Shown here in pieces: positions 19,380-28,901 of a DNA stretch of 64,000 nt. Source of the DNA: Mucilaginibacter ginsenosidivorax. GTDB taxonomy: Bacteria; Bacteroidota; Bacteroidia; Sphingobacteriales; Sphingobacteriaceae. The notes beneath the pieces were generated by a model. It did no database searches, had not been told where the DNA came from, and worked only from the letters and a program-made list of their open reading frames with translations. The position numbers were made by a program, and so were the translations under genes. The DNA lies in the NCBI RefSeq assembly GCF_007971525.1, contig NZ_CP042437.1, positions 248,001-312,000 of the forward strand, given 5' to 3'. Positions within the stretch are counted from its first letter, which is position 1. Each line of letters begins with the position of its first letter.

Positions 19380-19453
19380 TACATCGGTATGATCGGATGA
19401 GCTGCAACAGATAGCTTTATTCAATCCCTGTACTCTTAAAACCGAACACAGCG

Positions 19454-19864
19454 TCAGTACCCCATTGTCCGGATTATTTTGCGAAGTGCGGCCTCAAGTA
19501 ACTGCTGCATTTGGATATAATCTTCGAACAACCGGTTGAATTTCTCAATGATCAGGGGGCTAAGGGTTCCCTTTAACTTAAGTGTATTGGCGTGCCTGGC
19601 CAGTTGATTAATGTTGTTGCCGATCCGGCCCATTTCAGCGCCTATAGCGTCCAGATGTATAATTAGTTCTTTAGCATTGACCACAGTTTGTTTTACGTCG
19701 GACAAAATCCGCATCCTGATTAATTCAGTCTTCGAAATACCTAACTGTTGCTCTATTTCGACAATCTCCTTATATTCATCATCGGTAAATCTGACATTAA
19801 TAAAGTTGCTGCGTCTACCTTTCTCTAATTTCGGTCGTCCGTTCAACTTCTTAAGATCAGCCAT
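19454..19864 (-). CDS. mobA: MobA, relaxase accessory protein
   Basis: 136 residues. The N-terminal RSNFINVRFTDDEYKEIVEIE segment is a ribbon-helix-helix DNA-binding motif, and the C-terminal part (LDAIGAEMGRIGNNINQLARHAN) is the MobC-like signature of relaxosome accessory proteins. It should bind oriT and help MobB nick. It lies just downstream of the oriT-like hairpin. Confidence 0.88.
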   Translation of the reverse strand: MADLKKLNGRPKLEKGRRSNFINVRFTDDEYKEIVEIEQQLGISKTELIRMRILSDVKQTVVNAKELIIHLDAIGAEMGRIGNNINQLARHANTLKLKGTLSPLIIEKFNRLFEDYIQMQQLLEAALRKIIRTMGY

Positions 19865-19906
19865 AGAAAAATTGAGTCGCGAAATTTTTTAAATCCTCCC
19901 TGGAAG

Positions 19907-19944
19907 GGCAAGAGACTTTTTGTGAAACAAAAAGACATCTTGCC
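19907..19944. other. Candidate origin of transfer hairpin (oriT)
   Basis: Two nested inverted repeats: GGCAAG (19907-19912) with CTTGCC (19939-19944), and CTTTTTG with CAAAAAG between them around a TGAAA loop. The element sits 43 bases upstream of mobA, where oriT of Bacteroidetes mobilisable elements is found. The nick site itself cannot be read from this sequence alone. Confidence 0.55.
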
Positions 19945-20049
19945 GTTGCGGAAACAACGAGATTCCGGCTTATGTATTTGGCGGTTTTGAGCTAATCAAT
20001 GTTCTTTTCAGCTACCTGGAGGAAAAGTTGGAGCCTATTTTGCCGGGAA

Positions 20050-20994
20050 CTACCTTTCAAAAGGCACCCGAAGTCCGGAAAAGAAATCATTCCTTTTCCG
20101 CTTCTCTTCGGCGGCGATCTTCAGCGCCACTTTGATCTTATCATTATAGTCGTTAAATCCTTCATAAACTATTGAGCGATCAGTGGCATAAGGCAAAGCT
20201 TTTAAAAAGACTCTGGTTGCCAGGGCTCCTGCCTTATCACGATCAAAATAAATATCTAATGAAGAAAACGCTTTTGCCCTGTTAATCCCCTGTTGTAACA
20301 AGGTTAGGGAGTTTAAAATAATTGCGCTATGGTCGTCTGCGGGCTTTTCTACCCGCCAACTTAAAAAATCGAGAAAACCTTCGAATATGACGGCCTTTTT
20401 CTGGTGACCGGGAATGAAGGTTATCCCCTTATGCCCCATACATCCTTTGAAATAACGGTTGCGGACTTCCCATGATTTGTTTTCATTTTGCCATCCGGCA
20501 GCGAAATAACGTTTGCGGACATTATTTTCATCTTCTACAAAGTAATACACTTCGGACAGGTATTTTTTCGAGATCTCAAAAATCCCCCGGCTCTTTAAAT
20601 ATTCCGTTATAGCCGGATGGGTGCCCAAAGGCTTGATCTGTTCGACTATATGCTGAGGCCTTTTGGGTATCTTTTTCGGGAAAACCATCCTGTTTTCACC
20701 GGGCTCTAAGGCACAAACTTCCTGAATCTTTTTAACCACTTCGTTAAAGCCTAAGTGCTTCCAATACGCCAGACCGAAATCAATAATATTTCCTCCTTTG
20801 CCCGCTCCGTGATCGAACCATACGCCAAGGTCATCATTCACGCTCAAGGATGGCTCAGTATCATCATCCCGTATCATACTGTAATACATTTTTTCCCGAC
20901 CTCGTTTCGGAACCGGCTGGTAACCTAACCGGCTCAGGAGATCAACCATAGAGCCCTGTTCCTTAAGCTCTTTTGCAGTTAATAAATTAGTCAT
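20050..20994 (-). CDS. TOPRIM primase-like protein of the mobilisation region
   Basis: 314 residues. The N-terminal part (about 25-85, with EPSLSVNDDLGVWFDHGAGKGGNIIDF) is a CHC2-like primase zinc-finger fold that lacks a full set of Cys/His ligands. The C-terminal half is TOPRIM: FEGFLDFLSW (about 208-217) supplies the Glu, and SSLDIYFDRDKAG (about 252-264) the DxD. Such genes lie next to mobA in Bacteroidetes elements and may prime the transferred strand. Confidence 0.85.
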   Translation of the reverse strand: MTNLLTAKELKEQGSMVDLLSRLGYQPVPKRGREKMYYSMIRDDDTEPSLSVNDDLGVWFDHGAGKGGNIIDFGLAYWKHLGFNEVVKKIQEVCALEPGENRMVFPKKIPKRPQHIVEQIKPLGTHPAITEYLKSRGIFEISKKYLSEVYYFVEDENNVRKRYFAAGWQNENKSWEVRNRYFKGCMGHKGITFIPGHQKKAVIFEGFLDFLSWRVEKPADDHSAIILNSLTLLQQGINRAKAFSSLDIYFDRDKAGALATRVFLKALPYATDRSIVYEGFNDYNDKIKVALKIAAEEKRKRNDFFSGLRVPFER

Positions 20995-21065
20995 ACCGTC
21001 GTTGTTTTTAAGAGTTTATATAATTTAAAATAATCTGATTATGGATAGTGAGTTGCCACTGAACC

Positions 21066-21159
21066 GGCAGCGGGTATCGAACCCGGACAATTCATTTCTA
21101 CCGGTTTATAAATTCGGGACTACTCATGTCGGTTTCTACAAACCGGCCTCTCGGCTGCC
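21066..21159 (-). ncRNA. tRNA-like structured element
   Basis: On the minus strand the 94-base segment begins GGCAGC and ends GCTGCC, which pair. Near its 3' end CGGG-TTCGATA-CCCG forms a T-arm-like hairpin with the universal TTCRANN loop, and a 5-bp stem closes the loop TGTAGA with GTA inside. The T stem and acceptor are shorter than in a true tRNA and no CCA follows, so this is not a normal tRNA. It may be a decayed tRNA or an element RNA. Confidence 0.35.
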
Positions 21160-21720
21160 AAGGCGCGTTCGGTTTATTGATACGATCTCACCTTCGCCAA
21201 ATTTCCTGTTGTTAGCAGGATAATAATTCGTCCCCCAATGTCAAAGAGCCGATCCGCCTTGGCGGATTTACCTTGCTGCCATATGCAGCCAGGTTACCCG
21301 GTTACCGGCAGCCACGATGGCTCCCGGTTGTACCCTGTAAATTTTTTGAATGGAAAGCTTCAGCAGGGCTTCGGTGTGGCAGCGGGCTGTAATGGCGCGA
21401 CCGCTGGTGTGGTAAGCCTGTGATGTGGAAATGGCATCCTGCAATTGGCAGTGCGGTGGGCACGCTTTTTCAGCGCCTTCGGCGGCAGTCAATCGGTGTA
21501 GGGAAGTCATTTGGTTCAATTCCATTCGTTGCGGGTTTTCGCGTTTTAGTGATTGCCCGGAACAAAGGTTGGGAGAATCGAAAAGGGGTTTTCACAACCA
21601 TTTAGGGCGGTGTGACAAATAAATGCCAGGAAATGGGAATAATTTTTGGCAGGAGGTTACCGGCTGAAAATAAGATAAGTTTGAGGGTATAAGCAAAAGG
21701 TTTTGCCGCATAGCAAGAAT

Positions 21721-21745
21721 GGCAGGAAACGGGTACATTCCTGCC
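21721..21745. terminator. Hairpin, 8-bp perfect stem
   Basis: GGCAGGAA (21721-21728) pairs perfectly with TTCCTGCC (21738-21745) around a nine-base loop. There is no T run, so it may be a weak terminator or a structural site. Confidence 0.3.
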
Positions 21746-21972
21746 TGTTATTGTGAAATCGCTGTTTAGTGCATGCGCAGCAACGGCCTCCGGGCTATTA
21801 TCAAGTAGCGGTTTAGGAACTTTGTACAGCCAGGGAGTTTTTGGGATTTAACCTGAAAAGCATTCCATAATAAAATTTCATCCAAGCATTTTTGATAATT
21901 TTAACGTTTAATTGAACAGGAATGCTTAAACCAGGTAATTTACTCGACCTCAGCGGTTTTGAATTTATTTAA

Positions 21973-22158
21973 CAATTCGCTTTCTATTCCCCAAACGAAA
22001 AGGATCATCCAGTTGAAGGGGATATTCTACCCGGGAAAGGCATGCCCTATAGCGGCCTTTTCCAGGGTACGCTGAAAGATGAATCTTCGGATGCACAAAT
22101 AAAAGCTGCCACTACCTTCAAGGATTTGAAAGCTGACACTACCTTAGCTTATGATTAG
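21973..22158 (+). pseudogene. Short gene remnant without start codon
   Basis: An open frame of about 60 codons ending at the TAG at 22156-22158 reads like protein (for example EGDILPGKGMPYSGLFQGTL), but it begins after an in-frame TAA and has no ATG near its start. After the stop the same frame continues for 17 codons. This is probably the tail of a lost gene; I do not recognise the family. Confidence 0.35.
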
Positions 22159-22306
22159 GGCAACCATTATAATTGGCCCAAAAGGCTGGTAGACCCTACT
22201 TGCGGATGATCGCAGGATTTGTGATTGCAATTTCCCCATTAATTTTAGCCATTTCAATAATTCCAATATTTACTCTAAATTCACCCGGAAAACCTTAACC
22301 CGTACA

Positions 22307-24838
22307 ATGAAGAAAGATAAATTTCATGGCATTAAACCACTGACCGTCATTCTTCTTTGTATCTCGATATTTGGCATCTGGCACCTCTGGAAAACATGGG
22401 TCCGGAACAAAAAAGCCAAAGATAAACTGCAAACCTTATTACCGGAAATCGCAGGTGCACTCAGCGATTTCGACCTGCTGACAAATTTTGAAAACTATTT
22501 TTCAAATTTCCGGGAGCAGCAATTTTTGCAAATAAAATCAGCGCTTGCTAAATCTATTCCGAGGTTTTACAACGAAGTCGGTTTAAGCACAACGGAAACC
22601 GAACTTATTACCAGATTTCTAACTTGCTATAAGAACCTCGCTAAAGAAAGAGCCGATTATAACGATCTTTTTGTCAAATGCGAATCAAAAAAGTACGCCT
22701 ATCTTTTTGACTCATTGGAAACCTACCCGCTGTCTACTGACCAGGTCGAAGCGATTGTGCGGGATGAAGATAACAATTTGGTCATAGCCGGCGCGGGCAC
22801 GGGAAAAACAACGACCATCAGCGCCAAAGTGGCCTACCTGCTTGAAAAGAAACTGGCAAAGCCCCAGGACCTGTTAATCATTTCATTCACCAAAAATGCA
22901 GTGAATGAGATGTACGACAGGTGCATGAAATTTTGCAGGGATATTCCGGATGCAGATCAGCTCGACATCAGAACATTCAACAGCTTCGGCTATTTTGTAA
23001 CCCGCTTTTGCTCATCCAAAGAAGTGCTGCTGGCCTTTGACGGCAAAGACGACGAAGCCAAATCATTCTTGCAAGAGCGGTTCAGTTATTTATTTAAAAA
23101 CGACCCGGACTTTCAAAAAAAGGCGGTGAATTTTATCGCCTTTTTCAACCGTCCTGAACGCGACGAGTTCAGCTACGAAAGCAAAGATGAATACCTTAAG
23201 TATGAAAAGAGCCATAAAAACGTCACCTTAGACGGAAAGCAAGTGAACAGTAAAGAAGAAGTACAAATCGGCAACTTCCTGTGTCTTTTTAAAATTAAAT
23301 ACGAATATCAAAAGCACTACCCCTTACAGCTGGAAGACCGCAATGCAAACTTCGCCGCCTATCGTCCTGACTTTTATTTTCCGGAATACGAAATATGGCA
23401 TGAGCACTATGGCATTGACCGGGACGGAAATGTCCCCTCCTGGTTCGCCGTAAAACATCCATTTAAAACTGGCAGGGAAACGTATCATTCGGGAATCCTT
23501 TGGAAGGAGGCGATCCATGAAAAATATAGGACAAAACTCATCAAAACCTACTCCTATGAAAATAAGGAAAATACATTATTAACAAACTTAAAAAAGAGAT
23601 TAGAAGGACTCGGTGTAGAACTAAAAAAGCGCACAAATGAAGAACTTTATGAATTGATCCAACAGTCTCCTGATTACGGAGATTTTATAAATTTAATACA
23701 CACCTTCCTCGGACTCCTGAAATCAAATGGCAAACAACCCGGGGACATCCAAATTCCAAAAGAAGATAAACGCCTTAAAACTTTCATAGATGTTTTTACC
23801 CCTTTGTTTGATGAATATGAACGGAAGCTGACCCACGAGCATTCGGTAGATTTTAATGATATGATTAACCTGGCCACCAGCCATATTGCTGCCGGGGATT
23901 ATCCGAGGACCTATAAATACATACTTGTAGATGAGTTTCAGGACATGTCGCTAGGGCGGTATGAACTTCTGAAAAGTTTGCGTAAACGGCACCCCGAGGG
24001 TAAATTATATGCCGTTGGTGATGACTGGCAATCTATCTTCCGGTTTTCCGGCAGCGATATTTCCATCATTACGGAGTTCGCGGAACACTTAGGTTTTACC
24101 AGCCAGTCTGCCATCCTTACCTCCTACCGTTTCAACGATGAAATTCTAAAAACGACCAGCAACTTTATTCAAAAAAATCCGGGGCAAATTAAAAAGACAC
24201 TTGCAACAACCAGCAAGGCCACAAATCCTTCTTTTCTTTTTCACGGACTTGAATTAAGCGGGCGGCAGCTGCTCGAAAAACAAACTATTAAACACCAGTG
24301 TATCAGACATATTCTGGAAGGTATTTCAGCAATCCAAAGCGAAGCCGTTGTTTTCCTGATTGGCAGGTACAGGCATAACATTCCAACAAAATTACAGCAG
24401 TTAAAAGACGAATTCCCGAAACTCAACATAGCTTTTTTCACAGCGCACAGCGTAAAGGGATTAACCGCCGATTTCTCCATCCTGCTTGATGTTGATTCTG
24501 GTGTCTTTGGCTTTCCGTCGGAGATCGCCGATGACCCGATATTGAACGCTGTATTGCATGAGAGCGATAAATTTGAAAACGCAGAAGAACGGCGTCTTTT
24601 CTATGTAGCGACAACACGGGCCAGGCACCGGAATTATTTATTATATGACATGTTAAACCCAAGCAAGTTTGTTACAGAGTTAATTCAGCTAAATTCAAAT
24701 ACAGGCCTGATGAGCCAAACAAGATGTCCGGAATGCAATGGCATTCTTGTAAAACGAACCGGAGCGTATGGTGAGTTTTACGGTTGCGTTCATTATCCGC
24801 AATGCACAGGTAAAATCGCTGTAAATGCAGTGATTTAA
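22307..24838 (+). CDS. UvrD/HelD-like helicase with C-terminal topoisomerase-type zinc finger
   Basis: 843 residues. An N-terminal hydrophobic segment (about 12-28) comes first. Superfamily 1 motifs follow: Walker A AGAGTGKTTT (about 161-170), TSFTKNA-like motif Ia (SFTKNAVNEM), Walker B VDEFQDMS (about 542-549), GDDWQSIFRFSGSD (motif III), TAHSVKGL (motif V) and VATTRARH (motif VI). Between motifs, about residue 353, lies RPDFYFPEYEIWHEHYG, which looks like an inserted PD-(D/E)XK-like nuclease fold. The C terminus has CPEC...CVHYPQC, a four-Cys zinc ribbon as in topoisomerase I. It probably acts in DNA repair or defence. The neighbouring rmuC and OLD genes are on the opposite strand. Confidence 0.88.
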   Translation: MKKDKFHGIKPLTVILLCISIFGIWHLWKTWVRNKKAKDKLQTLLPEIAGALSDFDLLTNFENYFSNFREQQFLQIKSALAKSIPRFYNEVGLSTTETELITRFLTCYKNLAKERADYNDLFVKCESKKYAYLFDSLETYPLSTDQVEAIVRDEDNNLVIAGAGTGKTTTISAKVAYLLEKKLAKPQDLLIISFTKNAVNEMYDRCMKFCRDIPDADQLDIRTFNSFGYFVTRFCSSKEVLLAFDGKDDEAKSFLQERFSYLFKNDPDFQKKAVNFIAFFNRPERDEFSYESKDEYLKYEKSHKNVTLDGKQVNSKEEVQIGNFLCLFKIKYEYQKHYPLQLEDRNANFAAYRPDFYFPEYEIWHEHYGIDRDGNVPSWFAVKHPFKTGRETYHSGILWKEAIHEKYRTKLIKTYSYENKENTLLTNLKKRLEGLGVELKKRTNEELYELIQQSPDYGDFINLIHTFLGLLKSNGKQPGDIQIPKEDKRLKTFIDVFTPLFDEYERKLTHEHSVDFNDMINLATSHIAAGDYPRTYKYILVDEFQDMSLGRYELLKSLRKRHPEGKLYAVGDDWQSIFRFSGSDISIITEFAEHLGFTSQSAILTSYRFNDEILKTTSNFIQKNPGQIKKTLATTSKATNPSFLFHGLELSGRQLLEKQTIKHQCIRHILEGISAIQSEAVVFLIGRYRHNIPTKLQQLKDEFPKLNIAFFTAHSVKGLTADFSILLDVDSGVFGFPSEIADDPILNAVLHESDKFENAEERRLFYVATTRARHRNYLLYDMLNPSKFVTELIQLNSNTGLMSQTRCPECNGILVKRTGAYGEFYGCVHYPQCTGKIAVNAVI

Positions 24839-24860
24839 TTGCCTGCGAAATAACGCAACA

Positions 24861-26636
24861 TTAATTTGCGATAAGGTCACCGTTAACCGCCGCGTTCACC
24901 ATATCCTGTGGTAACGTTTTTTTATTTTTCAGCCCTAAGTCCTTTAACTTGCTGGTTTGCAACACCAGGTTATCTTTGCCCGTACTAAGCTGTTTGAACG
25001 CGTCATCGTATTTACCCTTCGCTCTGTCCAGGTGTTCGCCGACATCACTTAGATTTTCAACGAACCCGACAAATTTATCGTAAAGTTTAGCGCCCCTCTC
25101 GACTATATCAATGGCATTGCGATTCTGATACTCCCTTTTCCACAGATCTACGATGAGCTTTAAAGAAGTGATCAGGTTCGTAGGGCTTAATAAAAGAATC
25201 CGTTTATCATAGGCAAAGTTCCACAAATCAGGGTCGCTCTGTAATGCGGCGATATAAGCAGGTTCGCTCGGAACAAACAGCATGACAAAGTCCAGCGCCT
25301 TATCGTAATCGTCGTACCCTTTGGCACTAAGGGAAACGATGTGGCCTTTAATAGCGGCGACATGAGCGGCCAGTTCCTTTTTTTGTTCTTCCACATCGAT
25401 GGAAGCGATCAGGCGGGTAAATGCATTCAGCGAAACTTTCGAATCGATAATCACGCTGCGGTTATCCGGGTATTTGATTACCGCGTCAGGACGCATTTTC
25501 TTGCCCTCCGAGTCCGACCGTAAAGGTTTGCCATCTTCGTCAAGCAATTCGTGCTCCATAAAGTATTCCCGGTCTTTTACCAGGCCGGACCTTTCCAAAA
25601 TGCCCTCGAGGATCATTTCGCCCCAGTTGCCTTGTGTTTTCGCCTCACCTTTTAACGCTTTTGTTAGATTCTTAGCGTCTTCACTAATCATTTGGTTCAA
25701 CAAAGACAACTCTTTAACTTTTTCTCCCAGGGAGAAGCGTTCTTTCGATTCCTTATCATACACCTCCTCCACCTTAGTTTTAAAGTCTTTCAGGTGCTCA
25801 CCCAGCGGATCCAAAATATCCTTGAGATTGGTTTTGTTGAGCTCGGTAAATTTCTCCGTTTTGGTTTCCAGTATCTTGTTGGCAATGTTTTCAAATTCGG
25901 TATTGAACTTTTTGCCTAGTTCTTCCATTTCGACTTTCTGGGTTTCGAGCTTATCGTTCAGGGCTTTGTTGTCCGCATTCGCTGTGGCCAGCGCCTAGTT
26001 CCTGTCGTTCAAATGATCTCGTACATTTTTTAGCTCTGTTTTTAGTTGCGTAAGCGCATCCTTTTCAGATTGCAACAACTCCAATGTGCCCTTGTAATTA
26101 GCACTCGCGGTTGCCAGGTTTTGATGCGTTTTGTTAAGTTCAATCGTATTTATATTTAACTCCGCAGTTAATTTGATATTTCGTTCCCTTTCGGCTTGCA
26201 AGCTCTCTAAAGCAGCTTTATGATTGGCATCTATAGTTGCCAAACTTTGTTGCGATGTATTTAGCTCAAGGTTTTTAGTAGCAATATCCCGGCTCAGACT
26301 TGCGGCATTTTCTTTCTCCGTAACTAAAGTTGATTCCAAAGACTGATAACCAGCCGACAGGATGCCCAGCTGTTCTTTGGTCTCAGCAAGCATGGATTGC
26401 ATCGTTTCCAACGCCTGACTAAGCTCGCTGTTTTCGGTTGCCAGCCCGTTCATGCTTTTTTCAGCATTTTGCAGGTTTGCCTCGCTGGTCGCCCGGTATG
26501 CGGCAAAAGCCTTATCCAGTTCAATATATTCCTCGCTGGAACCAGCGGATAATTTGGGTTTGCTGGCTTTCGCAATAAACCAGCCAAGCAGCGTGCCGAC
26601 AACAAGGCCGGCAAGTACATAGACGAGCATATCCAT
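24861..26636 (-). pseudogene. rmuC: RmuC family protein, split by an in-frame amber codon
   Basis: The first frame (26636-25995, 213 residues) has a membrane anchor at about 4-21 and a long coiled coil. It ends at a TAG (25995-25997), but the same frame continues without other stops through 22 codons into the 355-residue RmuC domain (ATG at 25928, end at 24861). The domain shows the family features GNWGEMILEGILE, MRPDAVIKYPDNRSVIIDSKVSL (PD-(D/E)XK nuclease-like core) and LLLSPTNLITSL. RmuC proteins limit DNA inversions and are thought to act as nucleases. If not a sequencing error, the gene is broken, or the C-terminal part is made from the internal ATG at 25928. Confidence 0.8.
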
Positions 26637-26711
26637 GATACTTATTTTAAGTTTTATCGAATCTAAATGTACAGATACGTACCGGTTTAACCTTATTTAT
26701 CTTTTTTCAAG

Positions 26712-28373
26712 CTACAGCCCGTCTACAAAGTCCTTATCATGAAGGATTACTTGGTCCCCGAACAAATCTTTTAATATTTTCAAACAGGGAACATCAGAAT
26801 CCTGATCAAGAGTAACAACGTACTCATAAGCTTTCAACGGTTTATCTTTACCCGTTAATTGCACATCATGCGCAACTTCAAAGTTGCCGATGTGAACATA
26901 TCTTCTTGCAAGCCCGTTTTTTTTTGCATTCGAAAGTTCAATATTTCTCCAGATAGATTCGTTCAGCGACCAGGCGCTGTTGGCATTTCCGTTAGGAATA
27001 GTCCGGGAATCGCTATCATGGATGACACAATGCTGAATATGAAAAGCCGTAAAGATCTCCTGGAAAAACGGGATATTATTTTTCGTGCCCGAATTCAGCA
27101 CATACACTTCGTATTGGTTATAAAAACGGCCGATCAGGTCTCTGAATACGATCGCCTCAGTATCGCCCTCCACGATGATCACGTTTTTTGCATAGAACGA
27201 TTCGCAGATGTGGGGATTGAACCGGTTGATCATCTGGATGCGGTCTTTTTTCTCCTCATCGCCACGAAAGACATCATCGTCAACCTGGTATGCTTCGGTG
27301 GACTCGTCAGCGTGCTTTACTATACGAACCAGTGAAGTATGTGGTTTGGAAATATCGATCATTAAGGGCGAATGTGTGGCGATCAATATTTGGAACGGAC
27401 TATTTTCGGCGAGATCATACAGACTTTTCCGCAATCGGAACGCCGCTTCAGGGTGAAGAAAAAGTTCAGGCTCTTCAAACAGAATGATATAACTTTTACG
27501 GGTGCCTGAGCTTGTTTTCTTCAAAAACGAAATAAAATTATATAAAGCCTGCCTGATCACGCCATGCCCATACTGGGTGAACACTTCATCACGGTCGATT
27601 CCATCTTTACGGATATTTACCGAATGGTTCTTTTTGAACGCATCTTCGAGTTTGATATATTCATCGTTTTTTGGGTCGATTTTCAAAGTCAGGTCAGCAA
27701 AAACTTTTTTGAACTGCTCGTTGATCTCGTCGTTGTACTTCGAAACAATATCTGATCCCAGTACTTTTTTCTGCAAGTCTTTAACGCCGGTCACCAGTTT
27801 ACTAAAATCATCAGGGTAATCCTCCCTTAATTTTTTTAAAACGTCATCCTGGATCAACTTATTAACTTTATCTTCAAGCGAGGATTCGCTTTCCATGGCG
27901 CTGATGCTGATCGCGGTAGGTGAATATTTGGTAAAGAGCGATTGCATGCCGCCAAACCCATTCATTATCCAGGAGTCGGTTTGAGGCGAAAAAGTGTACT
28001 TTTCAAAAGCCTCATCGTGCATTTTCCATACTTTCCTTATTCGCACCAGGTTATCGGCATCAACCCATTTGTTAACCCAGTCCGGTTCTTCCGATTTGCC
28101 TTTTCCCTTCAGTTCATCATCAGTTTCATCGGCTTGTTCCTTAAGAAATACCCCTTCGATAACAATTGGCTCATTTATATCGTAATTGAAAAAGTCGGAA
28201 AGTGCGGCCTTTTGAGAAGAGTTAACAAAAAATTCATACCCCCGCAGGAACGAAGATTTGCCGGCGTTGTTCTGGCCGATCAAAAAAATAATATTGGACT
28301 TCGAAAAATCGATTATATTTTTTTCGCCTTTTAAGCCCCTGAAATTTTTAATGATGAGTTTTTGAAGTTTCAT
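26712..28373 (-). CDS. OLD-family ATP-dependent nuclease (ABC ATPase plus TOPRIM)
   Basis: 553 residues. Walker A is GQNNAGKS at 33-40; FEEPELFLHP (about 298-308) is the Walker B/D-loop region, followed by ATHSP. The C-terminal TOPRIM domain starts with VIIVEGDTEAIVF (about 395-407) with the Glu, and has HDSDS near 450 for metal. Such proteins (OLD, and GajA of Gabija) are nucleases in phage defence or repair. A UvrD-like helicase lies four kilobases away but not adjacent, so the Gabija pairing is not supported. The gene is 75 bases upstream of rmuC on the same strand. Confidence 0.85.
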   Translation of the reverse strand: MKLQKLIIKNFRGLKGEKNIIDFSKSNIIFLIGQNNAGKSSFLRGYEFFVNSSQKAALSDFFNYDINEPIVIEGVFLKEQADETDDELKGKGKSEEPDWVNKWVDADNLVRIRKVWKMHDEAFEKYTFSPQTDSWIMNGFGGMQSLFTKYSPTAISISAMESESSLEDKVNKLIQDDVLKKLREDYPDDFSKLVTGVKDLQKKVLGSDIVSKYNDEINEQFKKVFADLTLKIDPKNDEYIKLEDAFKKNHSVNIRKDGIDRDEVFTQYGHGVIRQALYNFISFLKKTSSGTRKSYIILFEEPELFLHPEAAFRLRKSLYDLAENSPFQILIATHSPLMIDISKPHTSLVRIVKHADESTEAYQVDDDVFRGDEEKKDRIQMINRFNPHICESFYAKNVIIVEGDTEAIVFRDLIGRFYNQYEVYVLNSGTKNNIPFFQEIFTAFHIQHCVIHDSDSRTIPNGNANSAWSLNESIWRNIELSNAKKNGLARRYVHIGNFEVAHDVQLTGKDKPLKAYEYVVTLDQDSDVPCLKILKDLFGDQVILHDKDFVDGL

Positions 28374-28534
28374 GTAATAAAGTTATGCCCGTGAATGTTT
28401 CGAGCTTTTTTATCAATTCTTTGGTTTAGGCGGTACTTGTGGTTTCAAATCCGCAGATTCAGCTGCTTTGGCTGGTTTACTCTCTCCACAGGTCATTTGA
28501 TCTACTCTTAATCGCTTTTTTTTAATTTCCTGAC

Positions 28535-28568
28535 AGAAAAAAGCCGACGGATAAGTATACGCCGGCTT
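28535..28568 (-). terminator. Rho-independent terminator
   Basis: On the minus strand GCCGGCG pairs with CGTCGGC, followed by six T. It lies 20 bases after the stop of the DUF2188-like gene. Confidence 0.7.
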
Positions 28569-28587
28569 CCGTGAACAACACTTTAGA

Positions 28588-28815
28588 TTAGCATGGATCT
28601 TTCCTCCAATGATCAGGAATATCCCTGTTTTGCAGGTGGCGTTCCCGCGCAACATGTACCGGATGGTAACCCTCTTTACACGCATAGTCCTTTGCCTCGC
28701 GTTGGGTATCAAATTTACCTCCAACGGACGCACCGTTAACAATGACTACATGGTGGTCGGTAGCCGCATTCTTGTCTGAAGAAATAGGCCTGTGTTCTAC
28801 ATAAGCTGCTGACAT
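28588..28815 (-). CDS. DUF2188-like small protein
   Basis: 75 residues starting MSAAYVEHRP (28815); a longer frame to 28842 is less likely. The part HHVVIVNGASVGGKFDTQREAKDYACKE matches the layout of DUF2188: a short beta strand pair and a helix with an xTQxEAxxxA pattern, then HVARERHLQNRDIP. Function unknown. The terminator at 28535-28568 closes it. Confidence 0.7.
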   Translation of the reverse strand: MSAAYVEHRPISSDKNAATDHHVVIVNGASVGGKFDTQREAKDYACKEGYHPVHVARERHLQNRDIPDHWRKDPC

Positions 28816-28901
28816 AAAATTGAATTTAAAATGTGAGCTCAAATATCACAGTTCACAAACCCTGTTTTTTCCGGTTTTCCGTAAAGAGAAAATAAAAAGC
28901 A

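Larger units (their letters stand above)
21160..22306. other. Gene-poor stretch at the element edge
   Basis: No convincing gene is seen. Bases 21225-21625 are GC-richer and have short open frames on both strands, none with a recognisable product. After 21650 the composition turns AT-rich, with one hairpin (21721-21745) and one gene remnant (21973-22158). The boundary of the conjugative element may lie here, but I could not find matching att repeats in the window. Confidence 0.5.

Noticed and set aside
21041..21622. Several short open frames on both strands (about 60-85 codons)
   Set aside because: They overlap on both strands, one covers the tRNA-like fold, and none shows a known domain or start context. 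More likely non-coding.
22307..28373. Complete Gabija system (GajA plus GajB)
   Set aside because: The OLD gene and the helicase are not adjacent, face opposite ways and the helicase is longer than GajB; RmuC lies between them.
28413..28742. A 109-codon minus-strand frame
   Set aside because: It runs through the terminator at 28535-28568 and overlaps the better DUF2188-like frame.
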